Shown here piece by piece: positions 8,457 through 16,493 of a stretch of DNA of 44,152 bases. Every line of letters begins with the position of its first letter. Positions within the stretch are counted from its first letter, which is position 1. The DNA comes from Candidatus Mediterraneibacter intestinipullorum (lineage in GTDB: Bacteria > Bacillota > Clostridia > Lachnospirales > Lachnospiraceae): assembly GCA_019118665.1 (NCBI GenBank), contig DWYM01000054.1, positions 1 to 44,152 on the forward strand, written 5' to 3'. The notes under the pieces are model-generated. The model was not told the origin of the DNA, did no database searches, and saw only the letters and a list, made by a program, of their open reading frames with translations. The translations under genes and the position numbers were made by a program.

Positions 8457-8957
8457 ATGCTTGGACATAACCTGATGGAATTGAGAAAAAAGCACGGATA
8501 CAGTCAGCAGGAGATCGCTGACATGCTGTCCGTCAGCAGGCAGACGATCTCGAACTGGGAATCCGGTCAGGGGGCGCCTGCTTTGGATAAAGCGTACGAG
8601 CTTGCGCGGATATATAAGATCAGTCTGGATGATCTGGTTGGAAATGAAGTGAGGAGTATGGCAGAAAATCAGAAAGAAAAAGATACCCATGTGCTGAAAA
8701 AAGCGATTGGGAGGATTTGTATTCTGGACTGCTCAGACTGGGATGTACTGCTTTGGGATGGGGCGGAGGAGGATGCTTCTGGCAATATCCGGGTTAAAAT
8801 ACTTGATGTGAATGGGACTTGGATAAAGATTGAATATACCCGTAGAAAAGAAGGGACTATATTCCAAAAGGAAACCGCGCAGAGGCTGGTTGACCTGTCT
8901 AAGATACATGGAATCAGATTTGAAGAGGGGGAATATGGAAGGTCGTTTTTTTGTTGA
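8457..8957 (+). CDS. XRE-family transcriptional regulator with small C-terminal domain
   Basis: Residues 1-65 of this 166-residue protein are a Cro/C1-type helix-turn-helix: LRKKHGYSQQEIADMLSVSR followed by QTISNWESGQGAPALDKAYEL. The C-terminal 90 residues are predicted mostly beta, with a core reading VKILDVNGTWIKIEYT. The next gene encodes a similar pattern after a membrane helix. The last codons overlap the TTG start of that gene by seven bases, so the two are translationally coupled. The start follows a GAAGGAGAAA site. Target genes are unknown; autoregulation would be usual for this layout. Confidence 0.85.
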   Translation: MLGHNLMELRKKHGYSQQEIADMLSVSRQTISNWESGQGAPALDKAYELARIYKISLDDLVGNEVRSMAENQKEKDTHVLKKAIGRICILDCSDWDVLLWDGAEEDASGNIRVKILDVNGTWIKIEYTRRKEGTIFQKETAQRLVDLSKIHGIRFEEGEYGRSFFC

Positions 8958-9244
8958 TTGTGCTGATCGGTCTTTTGATCTATATTATTTGGGAAAATAA
9001 AAAAGGGAAAGAACAAGGAAAACAAAAATTTTCCTGGAGCCCTTTTCTGCCGGAATATAAAGGGAAAAATTGTGAGATCGTTGTAAAAGAACCTCTTCCA
9101 TACATCGATATTATGTACAGCGAAAAGGGCATTCTGCTTGACGTGGATGACGAGTGGATCATGCTTTCATGCAGACAGAAAAAGAAGACAGTAGTAAAAA
9201 TACTACGGATCGATAATATCAGTTCAGTGAAAGAAATCGTCTGA
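8951..9244 (+). CDS. Small membrane-anchored protein coupled to the XRE regulator
   Basis: This is a 97-residue protein with one N-terminal transmembrane helix (LIVLIGLLIYIIWEN), a lysine-rich stop-transfer segment and a cytoplasmic beta-rich domain. I see no enzymatic motif. The domain core (LLDVDDEWIMLSC) resembles the C-terminal domain of the regulator encoded just upstream, with the same LDV-x-x-x-W-I pattern, which suggests the two domains share a fold and may bind each other. The TTG start at 8951 overlaps the regulator's stop, and GGAAGG at 8938-8942 gives suitable spacing. A membrane tether or sensor for the regulator is a reasonable guess, not an established role. Confidence 0.65.
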   Translation: MLIVLIGLLIYIIWENKKGKEQGKQKFSWSPFLPEYKGKNCEIVVKEPLPYIDIMYSEKGILLDVDDEWIMLSCRQKKKTVVKILRIDNISSVKEIV

Positions 9245-9304
9245 TGGAATATCATGGCGGCCTATTTTTCATATAATATTAAAACTGCAGAATGTACAAA
9301 ATTG

Positions 9305-9340
9305 CTATGGGTGGTTTGAGCAAAACTGCCCATAGTTTTT
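9305..9340 (+). terminator. Rho-independent terminator after the XRE/membrane protein pair
   Basis: CTATGGG at 9305-9311 pairs with CCCATAG at 9329-9335. An inner GTTT/AAAC extension surrounds the loop, and five T residues follow. The remainder of the 9245-9542 gap holds no other reading frame of note, only the promoter of the next gene. Confidence 0.75.
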
Positions 9341-9497
9341 CTGCTCTGGTATGTTATGATGAAGTCCACCTGATTCCTGGTCATGGGGATCAAAATATCA
9401 GTTTCAAATTCATCTTTATATTCAAGGCTGAATCAGCCGATATTCACAGGTGTACGATGTGAAATACAGGAAAGGAGTGAGGAATGGAATCTGTTTA

Positions 9498-9526
9498 TTG
9501 TAAATCACAGCTAAAAATACTATAAT
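9498..9526 (+). promoter_or_regulatory. Promoter for the PD-(D/E)XK family gene
   Basis: TTGTAA at 9498-9503 and TATAAT at 9521-9526 are 17 bases apart. Transcription would start around 9533, inside or just before the ribosome binding site (GGAGAAG), so the leader would be extremely short. The match to consensus is good, but the position is unusual. Confidence 0.45.
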
Positions 9527-9542
9527 CAAAGGAGAAGAGCTT

Positions 9543-10280
9543 ATGGAAGAAAAAACAAAACTGAATATGCAGATGTATGATCCTGAAAGTGTCCTTGCAT
9601 CCCTGCAGAAGCTGAATCTTATGGATGATTTCCTGTTTGACGCCGTGACTGTGGATCTGGAGGTGTGCAAAATCATTATTGAGCTGTCACTGGGCATTAC
9701 GATCCGGAGCATTGCGTGGAAAGAAGGACAGAAAGTAATCCACAACCTTCCGGGCAGCCGCGGGATACGAATGGACTTCTATGTGGAAGATGATCTTGGA
9801 CAGGTGTTTGACGTAGAAATGCAGAAACGCAATGAGGGAAATATCCCGAAACGCACAAGATTTTATCAGGCATTGATCGACGCGCCCATGCTAAAAAGCG
9901 GGGAACGTGGATTTGATGGGTTAAAGCCGGCGTATATTGTTGTGATCTGCGGGTTTGCCCTCTTTGGATATGGGTTATACCGATATACATTTGACAATCG
10001 GTGTAAAGAGATCCCGGATCTGGTCATGGGTGATGAATGCCAGAAGATCATTTTTAATACCAAAGGAAAAGATGAACGTGGGGTGGACAAGCCTCTGATC
10101 GATTTCCTGCATTATGTGGAAAAGAGCAGCGAAGAGAGCGTGCCTGAGGACTGTGACAAGCGTTTGAAGCATCTGCATAAAAAGATTCACCAGATCAAGT
10201 TGAGTGAAGAGATAGGAGTGAGCTATATGAAGATGGAAGAGCTGCTGCGCAAGGAAAGCGCATATGCGGGACAGTATTGA
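9543..10280 (+). CDS. Rpn/transposase-family PD-(D/E)XK nuclease protein
   Basis: This 245-residue protein has the opening KLNLMDDFLFDAV, then DFYVEDDLGQVFDVEMQKRNEG, which supplies the D...ExQ catalytic pattern of the Rpn (YhgA-like) PD-(D/E)XK nuclease family. The family is often annotated as a transposase, though its members act as recombination-promoting nucleases and some take part in phage defence. Many homologues are 280-320 residues long with a repetitive EGK-rich tail; this one stops soon after the helical region and is therefore short. It stands alone between its own promoter and the endonuclease Q gene. No terminal inverted repeats were seen, so it is not called an insertion sequence. 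Confidence 0.75.
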   Translation: MEEKTKLNMQMYDPESVLASLQKLNLMDDFLFDAVTVDLEVCKIIIELSLGITIRSIAWKEGQKVIHNLPGSRGIRMDFYVEDDLGQVFDVEMQKRNEGNIPKRTRFYQALIDAPMLKSGERGFDGLKPAYIVVICGFALFGYGLYRYTFDNRCKEIPDLVMGDECQKIIFNTKGKDERGVDKPLIDFLHYVEKSSEESVPEDCDKRLKHLHKKIHQIKLSEEIGVSYMKMEELLRKESAYAGQY

Positions 10281-10330
10281 TGGAAAGCTGACGCACAGAG
10301 AAAAGTAGAAGAAAGAGAAGGTGGCATAAT

Positions 10331-11602
10331 ATGTACATAGCGGATCTGCACATCCATTCCCGGTATTCCCGGGCGACCAGCAAGGAGTGTACGCCCGAGC
10401 ATCTGGATCTCTGGGCGAGAAGAAAGGGTATCCATATCGTTGGCACAGGCGACTTTACCCACCCGGCATGGAGGGAGGAACTGGCAGAGAAGCTGACGCC
10501 CGCGGAGGATGGTCTGTATGTGCTGAAGGAAGAATACCGGATCAGAGACGACAGCGTGCCAGGAGAGATGATTCCCCGCTTTGTCGTTACCGGTGAGATC
10601 AGTTCCATCTATAAGAAGAATGAGAAGGTGAGAAAGGTCCACAGCGTGATCATCCTCCCAGGGCTTGAAGATGCAGAGCGGATAGCAGCTAAACTGGAAC
10701 AGATCGGAAATATCCATTCTGACGGGCGTCCGATCCTCGGTCTGGACTGCCATGATCTTCTGGAGATCATACTGGAGATCTGCCCTTTGTCGATATATGT
10801 GCCTGCGCACATCTGGACGCCGCATTTTTCAATGTTTGGCGCATTCTCAGGGTTTGATACAGTGGAGGAGTGTTTTGGGGATCTGACTCCGTATATCCAT
10901 GCCGTGGAGACGGGGCTGTCTTCCGATCCGCCCATGAACTGGAGAGTGTCCGCGCTGGACCGGTTCCGGCTTATTTCGAATTCGGACGCACACTCCCCCG
11001 CAAAGCTGGGGCGGGAGGCAAACCTTCTGGATATCCCTATGTCCTATGAAGGGCTTTCGCAGGCGATACAGATGGGAAAAGGGTTGTATGGCACCATCGA
11101 ATTTTTCCCGGAGGAAGGGAAATACCATATGGATGGGCATAGGAAGTGCAGTCTCTGCCTGTCCCCTTCTGATACAATGAAATACAACGGAGTTTGCCCG
11201 GTGTGCGGGCGCAGGATCACGATCGGCGTATCCCACCGGGTGGAGGATCTTGCTGACCGGCCGGAAGGATATGTGCGAGCGAAAGCGTTTGAGAATCTTG
11301 TACCGCTTCAGGAAGTGATTGCCGCTTCTATGGGCTGCTCTGCCGCAAGTAAAAAGGCGCAGAAAGAGTATATGCATATGCTTTCAGAGCTGGGCGCGGA
11401 GTTTGAGATACTGAGAACATGTCCGATCGAGGATATCCGGCGGGTATCCGGTGCGAGGATCGCAGAGGGCGTACGGCGGCTCAGGGAAGGACAGGTGGAG
11501 TGTACCCCGGGATTTGACGGCGAGTACGGCACGATCCGCCTGTTCGGCACAGCCGGGACGGAAATAAAGCAGGACATTGACATTCTTCCCCTGATACTTT
11601 AG
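10331..11602 (+). CDS. Endonuclease Q-like DNA repair nuclease (PHP domain)
   Basis: This 423-residue protein begins with a PHP metallo-hydrolase motif, DLHIHSRYS, with further metal ligands in GTGDFTHP, the PAHIWTPHFS segment and SNSDAHS. A zinc-finger-like CSLC...CPVCGRR lies near residues 277-297, and the C-terminal domain is helical. This arrangement is characteristic of endonuclease Q, which nicks DNA 5' of deaminated bases such as hypoxanthine and uracil and of abasic sites. It is best known from Thermococcales archaea and occurs in some Firmicutes. These proteins are often misannotated as UvrD helicases. GAAGGTGG before ATG 10331 supports the start. Confidence 0.85.
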   Translation: MYIADLHIHSRYSRATSKECTPEHLDLWARRKGIHIVGTGDFTHPAWREELAEKLTPAEDGLYVLKEEYRIRDDSVPGEMIPRFVVTGEISSIYKKNEKVRKVHSVIILPGLEDAERIAAKLEQIGNIHSDGRPILGLDCHDLLEIILEICPLSIYVPAHIWTPHFSMFGAFSGFDTVEECFGDLTPYIHAVETGLSSDPPMNWRVSALDRFRLISNSDAHSPAKLGREANLLDIPMSYEGLSQAIQMGKGLYGTIEFFPEEGKYHMDGHRKCSLCLSPSDTMKYNGVCPVCGRRITIGVSHRVEDLADRPEGYVRAKAFENLVPLQEVIAASMGCSAASKKAQKEYMHMLSELGAEFEILRTCPIEDIRRVSGARIAEGVRRLREGQVECTPGFDGEYGTIRLFGTAGTEIKQDIDILPLIL

Positions 11603-11680
11603 ATTAGAGTGAGATGAAAATACCGGGAGGATCCTGACAGGCAGGGAAAGGCCCAAAACGGAGACAGGAGATCAGTTGAT

Positions 11681-12511
11681 ATGAAATTAGGAGAGAAACA
11701 GGTGCTGACCGTGGTCAAGATCGTGGACTTCGGCGTGTACCTCGGAAGTGATGAGGAGCGGGTGCTGCTCCCGAAAAAGCAGGTGCCGGAGGGGATCGAC
11801 GTGGGAGACCCGGTGGAAGTGTTCCTCTATAAGGATTCCTCGGACCGCATGATCGCCACCACGAAGGAACCCAAAATCACTGTCGGGAAACTGGCAGTGC
11901 TTGAGGTTGCGGATGTGGGGCGTATAGGAGCCTTTCTTGACTGGGGGCTGGAGAAGGAGCTGCTTCTCCCCTTTAAGGAACAGACGGTAAAGGTGGAAAA
12001 AGGGGACCGCTGCCTTGTCAGCCTTTATGTGGACAAGAGCGGGCGGCTGTGCGCGACGATGAAGGTACACCCTCTGCTGAAAACAGATTCTCCTTACAAA
12101 AAGGACGACATAGTCACAGGTACTGTGTATGGTATCAGCAGGGAGTTCGGTGTATTCGTGGCAGTGGATGATCTGTATTCCGCCCTGATCCCCCGAAGAG
12201 AAGTTTATGGCAGGATGTATATCGGGCAGCAGGTGGAAGCGCGCGTGGCAGGGGTTAAGCCGGACGGAAAGCTTGATCTAAGCGTGCGTGGCAAGATCCC
12301 GGAGCAGATGGACGCTGACGCAGGCCAGATCATGGAACAGATCAGAAAGAACGGAGGATTCCTTCCTTTTACGGACAAGGCAGAGCCGGAGCGCATCAAA
12401 GCGGAATTTGGCATGAGCAAAGCAGCCTTTAAGCGCGCTGTCGGAAGGCTGTTGAAACAGGGCAGGATCATCATTGATGAAAATCAGGGGAAAATCTTGC
12501 AATCCCGGTAA
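11681..12511 (+). CDS. cvfB: CvfB-family S1 RNA-binding protein
   Basis: This 276-residue protein has three S1-like beta-barrel segments (starting near residues 4, 70 and 145) and a C-terminal winged helix (FGMSKAAFKRAVGRLLKQGR). This is the layout of CvfB/YitL, an RNA-binding regulator of virulence and stress genes in Firmicutes. The first S1 unit carries KIVDFGVYLGSDEERVLLP and the third VYGISREFGVFVAVDD. The start at 11681 has GGAG about ten bases upstream. Its 3' end contains the likely promoter of the HPr-like/dnaE block. Confidence 0.9.
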   Translation: MKLGEKQVLTVVKIVDFGVYLGSDEERVLLPKKQVPEGIDVGDPVEVFLYKDSSDRMIATTKEPKITVGKLAVLEVADVGRIGAFLDWGLEKELLLPFKEQTVKVEKGDRCLVSLYVDKSGRLCATMKVHPLLKTDSPYKKDDIVTGTVYGISREFGVFVAVDDLYSALIPRREVYGRMYIGQQVEARVAGVKPDGKLDLSVRGKIPEQMDADAGQIMEQIRKNGGFLPFTDKAEPERIKAEFGMSKAAFKRAVGRLLKQGRIIIDENQGKILQSR

Positions 12512-12524
12512 AAACGGTTATAAT
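12497..12524 (+). promoter_or_regulatory. Promoter for the HPr-like gene
   Basis: TTGCAA at 12497-12502 and TATAAT at 12519-12524 have a 16-base spacer. The -35 element lies inside the last codons of cvfB. It should drive the HPr-like gene, and possibly dnaE if the intervening terminator is leaky. Confidence 0.55.
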
Positions 12525-12603
12525 AAGCATTAGGAGCGGACAGGCTGTCGGAGACCGTCCGTCCTTCAATAAAAGAAAAGCATGTAAAAACGGAGAACAT
12601 GTA

Positions 12604-12843
12604 ATGAAAGTTCAGAATATCACGGATATAGAAGGCTTTTTCAAAGTTGTTAATTCCTGCGGGGGAAAGGTAGAGCTGGTGACAGGCGAGGGAGACAGGC
12701 TGAATCTGAAGTCCAAGCTGTCCCAATATGTTTCCATGGCAAGCATTTTCTCCAATGGGGAAATCCCGGAACTGGAGGTTATTGCATATGAGAAAGAAGA
12801 TGCAGATAAGCTGATCCGGTTTATGGCGGAAGGCGCGGAGTGA
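12604..12843 (+). CDS. HPr-like protein without the phosphoryl-carrier histidine
   Basis: The 79 residues follow the HPr fold. The segment LNLKSKLSQYVSMASIFSNG corresponds to the NLKS(Ser46)-containing region of HPr and Crh, and the last helix matches DADKLIRFM. The N-terminal active-site loop, normally GxHARPA, is replaced by EGFFKVVNSCGG, so there is no His15 equivalent. It therefore cannot carry phosphate for the PTS, much as Crh cannot, but it keeps the serine that HPr kinase would target. In Clostridia an HPr-like gene commonly precedes dnaE and pfkA, as here, which supports the call. A role in carbon regulation is inferred. Confidence 0.65.
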   Translation: MKVQNITDIEGFFKVVNSCGGKVELVTGEGDRLNLKSKLSQYVSMASIFSNGEIPELEVIAYEKEDADKLIRFMAEGAE

Positions 12844-12873
12844 TCATTCCGTGCAGGCACAGGACAGAATGAC

Positions 12874-12912
12874 AAGGGCAGTTTCCGTAAAGGGAGCGGC
12901 CCTTTTGTTTTA
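12874..12912 (+). terminator. Putative terminator between HPr-like gene and dnaE
   Basis: AAGGGC at 12874-12879 pairs with GCCCTT at 12899-12904. Partial inner pairing (TTTCC with GGGA) and TTTTGTTTT support it. The hairpin ends 13 bases before dnaE, so dnaE may depend on read-through or on a nearby start not recognised here. Confidence 0.55.
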
Positions 12913-12925
12913 GCTGAGGTGAGAG

Positions 12926-15900
12926 ATGAGTTTTGTACATTTGCACGTCCATACAGAATACAGTCTGCTGGATGGCTCCAATAAGATAAAGGAATATGTT
13001 TCCAGAGTAAAAGAGCTTGGGATGGACAGCGCTGCCATCACCGATCACGGAGTGATGTACGGCGTGATCGATTTTTACCGGGAAGCCCGGCGTCAGGGGA
13101 TCAACCCGATCCTGGGCTGCGAGGTCTATGTAGCGCCCAATTCACGTTTTGACCGTGAAGTGACAGGCGGGGAGGACCGCTATTATCACCTCGTTCTCCT
13201 CGCGGAGAATGATAAAGGCTATGCCAATCTCATGAAAATCGTATCAAAAGGGTTTGTGGAGGGATACTATTACAAGCCCCGTGTGGATAAAGAACTTCTG
13301 AGAGAGCATCGCGAAGGGATCATAGCGCTGAGCGCGTGTCTCGCAGGAGAGGTCCAGCGCTATATCGTGAAAGGACTTTATGACGAGGCAAAGAAGACCG
13401 CGCTTGAGTACAGGGATATATTTGGGGAGGATAACTTTTTCCTCGAACTCCAGGACCACGGCATCCCCGCTCAGGGGATGGCAAACCAGCAGATCCTTAA
13501 GCTGTCCCAGGAGACAGGGATCGGGCTGGTGGTGACGAACGACGTCCACTACACATACGCGGAAGACGCAAAGCCCCATGATATCCTTCTCTGCATCCAG
13601 ACTGGGAAAAAACTGGAAGATGAAAACAGGATGCGCTACGAGGGCGGTCAGTATTATGTGAAATCCCCGGAAGAGATGGAGCAACTCTTCCCCTATGCCC
13701 GGCAGGCGCTTGAGAATACGCAGAGGATCGCGGACCGGTGCCATGTGGAGATCGAATTCGGCGTTACAAAGCTCCCGAAATATGATGTGCCGGACGGAAT
13801 GACTTCCTGGGAATACCTCCAGAAGCTCTGTTATGAGGGACTGGAAAAGCGGTACGACGCACCAGGAGAGGAACTGAAGGAGCGGCTTGCTTATGAGCTG
13901 GACACGATCAAAAATATGGGGTATGTGGACTATTTCCTCATTGTATGGGATTTTATCAAATACGCCAAAGATCACGGCATTGCAGTGGGACCGGGACGCG
14001 GCTCGGCAGCGGGAAGCATTGTTTCCTACAGCCTGGGTATCACGACCATTGATCCGATCCGGTATCAGCTCCTGTTTGAGCGTTTTCTGAACCCGGAGCG
14101 TGTGTCCATGCCCGATATTGACGTGGATTTCTGCTTTGAGCGCAGGCAGGAAGTGATCGATTATGTGGTGAGGAAGTACGGCGAGGATCGGGTTGTCCAG
14201 ATCGTGACTTTCGGAACGCTGGCGGCCCGGGGCGTGATCCGTGACGTGGGGCGCGTCATGGATCTGCCGTATGCTTTTGTAGACTCCATCGCCAAGATGG
14301 TTCCCCAGGAACTGAACATTACGATCGACAAGGCGCTGAAAGAAAATCCGGAGCTCAGGCAGACCTATGAAAATGACGAGCAGGTGAAGACTCTCATTGA
14401 TATGGCGAAGCGTCTGGAAGGACTGCCCAGACACAGTTCCATGCATGCGGCGGGGGTGGTCATCAGCCAGAAAGCCGTGGACGAATATGTGCCCCTCTCC
14501 CGGGCCGCGGACGGCACGATCACCACGCAGTTTACTATGACTACGCTCGAGGAACTGGGACTTCTCAAGATGGATTTCCTGGGGCTCCGGACGCTGACTG
14601 TCATCCAGAATGCCTTGCGGATGGCAAGGAAAAAGGCCCTGGATATCGATATGGAAAAAATCGATTACGATGACCAGAAGGTACTGGACTACATCGGGAC
14701 CGGGAAGACGGACGGCATCTTCCAGCTTGAAAGCGCGGGGATGAAGAGCTTCATGAAAGAGCTGAAACCTCACAGTCTGGAGGATATCATCGCAGGGATC
14801 TCTCTGTACCGCCCGGGTCCCATGGATTTTATCCCCCAGTATATCAGGGGGAAAAACGACGCGGCGTCCATTATGTATGACTGCCCCCAGCTTGAGCCGA
14901 TCCTCGAGCCGACCTATGGATGTATCGTGTATCAGGAGCAGGTCATGCAGATCGTGCGGGACCTTGCAGGGTACACGCTGGGAAGGAGCGACCTTCTCCG
15001 GCGCGCGATGTCAAAGAAAAAGGGTGACGTCATGCAGAAGGAGCGGCAGATCTTTGTCTACGGAGATGAAGAGACAAATATCCCGGGCTGCGTAAAAAAC
15101 GGCATTGACGAGAAGACAGCGAATAAGATCTACGATGAGATGATCGATTTCGCGAAGTATGCATTTAACAAGTCCCATGCCGCGGCTTATGCGGTAGTGG
15201 CGTATCAGACGGCATGGCTGAAATACTATTATCCGGTAGAGTTTATGGCCGCGCTCATGACATCTGTGATCGAAAATCCTTCCAAGGTGGCAGAATACAT
15301 CTATACCTGCCGGCAGATGGATATTCAGATCCTGCCCCCGGACATCAACAAAGGGGAGGCGGATTTTTCTGTTGACGGCGGGAATATCCGTTACGGACTT
15401 GCCGCGATCAAGAGCATCGGACGTCCGGTCGTGCAGGCGGTGATCGAAGAGAGGGAGGCCTTTGGACCGTTTCAGAATCTGGAGGATTTCATCACCCGGA
15501 TGTCAACGAAGGAAACCCTTAACAAGAGGGTGATAGAAAGCCTCATTAAAGCTGGGGCCCTGGATATGCTGGGCGGCACGAGAAAGCAGTTCATGAGCAT
15601 TTATATCCAGATCGTTGACCATGTCAACCAGGAGAAGAAATATTCCATGTCCGGCCAGATGAGCCTCTTTGACCTCGTGGGTGAGGAGGAGAAGTCGGAT
15701 TTCCAGATCCGGATGCCGGGTGTGGGAGAGTATTCGAAGGAAAATCTGCTCGCGTTTGAGAAGGAAGTGCTGGGAATCTACATCAGCGGACACCCTCTGG
15801 AAGAGTATGAGGAACGGTGGAAGAAAGTCATTTCTGCCACTACGCTGGATTTTCAGCCGGATGAGGAGACCGGGCAGACTAAAGTGCACGACGGTGCGAA

Positions 15901-16399
15901 AGAGATCATCGGAGGGATGATCACAGATAAGACGGTCAAGCATACAAGGACGAACCAGATGATGGCGTTTGTCACGGTGGAAGATCTTCTCGGGACAGTC
16001 GAAGTGGTCGTGTTTCCGAGAGATTATGAGAGCAACAGGGAGTTTCTTGAAGTGGACCGAAAAGTATTCATACGCGGACGCGTGTCTGAAGAGGACGAGA
16101 AAGCGAGCAAGCTGATCTGTGAGAAGGTGATCCCCTTCGAGCGGACGAAGAAAGAGCTGTGGCTTCAGTTCCCGGACAAGGAGGCCTTCCTCGACGAAGA
16201 GCAGATCGTGTATGGGTATCTGGCGGACTCGGAAGGGGATGACGAAGTCGTGATATACTGTGCGAAAGAGCGGGCCATCAAGCGCCTTCCGAGGAACAGG
16301 AATATTCAGATCAGCCCCCAGATTTTGAGCCGGCTGATGAATCATTTTGGGGAGACCCGGGTAAAAGTGGTGGAAAAAGCTATTGAAAACCACTTCTAA
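12926..16399 (+). CDS. dnaE: DNA polymerase III alpha subunit, DnaE type
   Basis: This 1,157-residue replicative polymerase has an N-terminal PHP domain (FVHLHVHTEYSLLDG, ITDHGVMYG). The C-family palm carries the catalytic aspartates in PDIDVDF (near residues 394-400) and KMDFLGLR (near 550). The PGRGSAAGS motif, the RHSSMHAAG segment and the fingers are present. Helix-hairpin-helix motifs and an OB-fold (IGGMITDKTVKHTRTNQMMA) follow near the C-terminus. This is the DnaE1 form, without the proofreading exonuclease domain of PolC. It sits in the conserved HPr-like/dnaE/pfkA order. GAGGTGAG precedes ATG 12926. Confidence 0.97.
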   Translation: MSFVHLHVHTEYSLLDGSNKIKEYVSRVKELGMDSAAITDHGVMYGVIDFYREARRQGINPILGCEVYVAPNSRFDREVTGGEDRYYHLVLLAENDKGYANLMKIVSKGFVEGYYYKPRVDKELLREHREGIIALSACLAGEVQRYIVKGLYDEAKKTALEYRDIFGEDNFFLELQDHGIPAQGMANQQILKLSQETGIGLVVTNDVHYTYAEDAKPHDILLCIQTGKKLEDENRMRYEGGQYYVKSPEEMEQLFPYARQALENTQRIADRCHVEIEFGVTKLPKYDVPDGMTSWEYLQKLCYEGLEKRYDAPGEELKERLAYELDTIKNMGYVDYFLIVWDFIKYAKDHGIAVGPGRGSAAGSIVSYSLGITTIDPIRYQLLFERFLNPERVSMPDIDVDFCFERRQEVIDYVVRKYGEDRVVQIVTFGTLAARGVIRDVGRVMDLPYAFVDSIAKMVPQELNITIDKALKENPELRQTYENDEQVKTLIDMAKRLEGLPRHSSMHAAGVVISQKAVDEYVPLSRAADGTITTQFTMTTLEELGLLKMDFLGLRTLTVIQNALRMARKKALDIDMEKIDYDDQKVLDYIGTGKTDGIFQLESAGMKSFMKELKPHSLEDIIAGISLYRPGPMDFIPQYIRGKNDAASIMYDCPQLEPILEPTYGCIVYQEQVMQIVRDLAGYTLGRSDLLRRAMSKKKGDVMQKERQIFVYGDEETNIPGCVKNGIDEKTANKIYDEMIDFAKYAFNKSHAAAYAVVAYQTAWLKYYYPVEFMAALMTSVIENPSKVAEYIYTCRQMDIQILPPDINKGEADFSVDGGNIRYGLAAIKSIGRPVVQAVIEEREAFGPFQNLEDFITRMSTKETLNKRVIESLIKAGALDMLGGTRKQFMSIYIQIVDHVNQEKKYSMSGQMSLFDLVGEEEKSDFQIRMPGVGEYSKENLLAFEKEVLGIYISGHPLEEYEERWKKVISATTLDFQPDEETGQTKVHDGAKEIIGGMITDKTVKHTRTNQMMAFVTVEDLLGTVEVVVFPRDYESNREFLEVDRKVFIRGRVSEEDEKASKLICEKVIPFERTKKELWLQFPDKEAFLDEEQIVYGYLADSEGDDEVVIYCAKERAIKRLPRNRNIQISPQILSRLMNHFGETRVKVVEKAIENHF

Positions 16400-16493
16400 A
16401 TAATGTAGAATAATTTCGAAATTGTTAAAAAATCCGCAATTTGAGGTTTGGCAGTTATCTGACTTTGACTTTTAAGGAAAGGTGGAAAAAATC

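Noticed and set aside
9543-10280. The Rpn-type gene as an insertion sequence
   Set aside because: No terminal inverted repeats or target duplications are visible around it.
13244-14773. Long open frame on the minus strand within dnaE
   Set aside because: It is a reverse-strand shadow of a GC-biased real gene, with no start signal or known domain.
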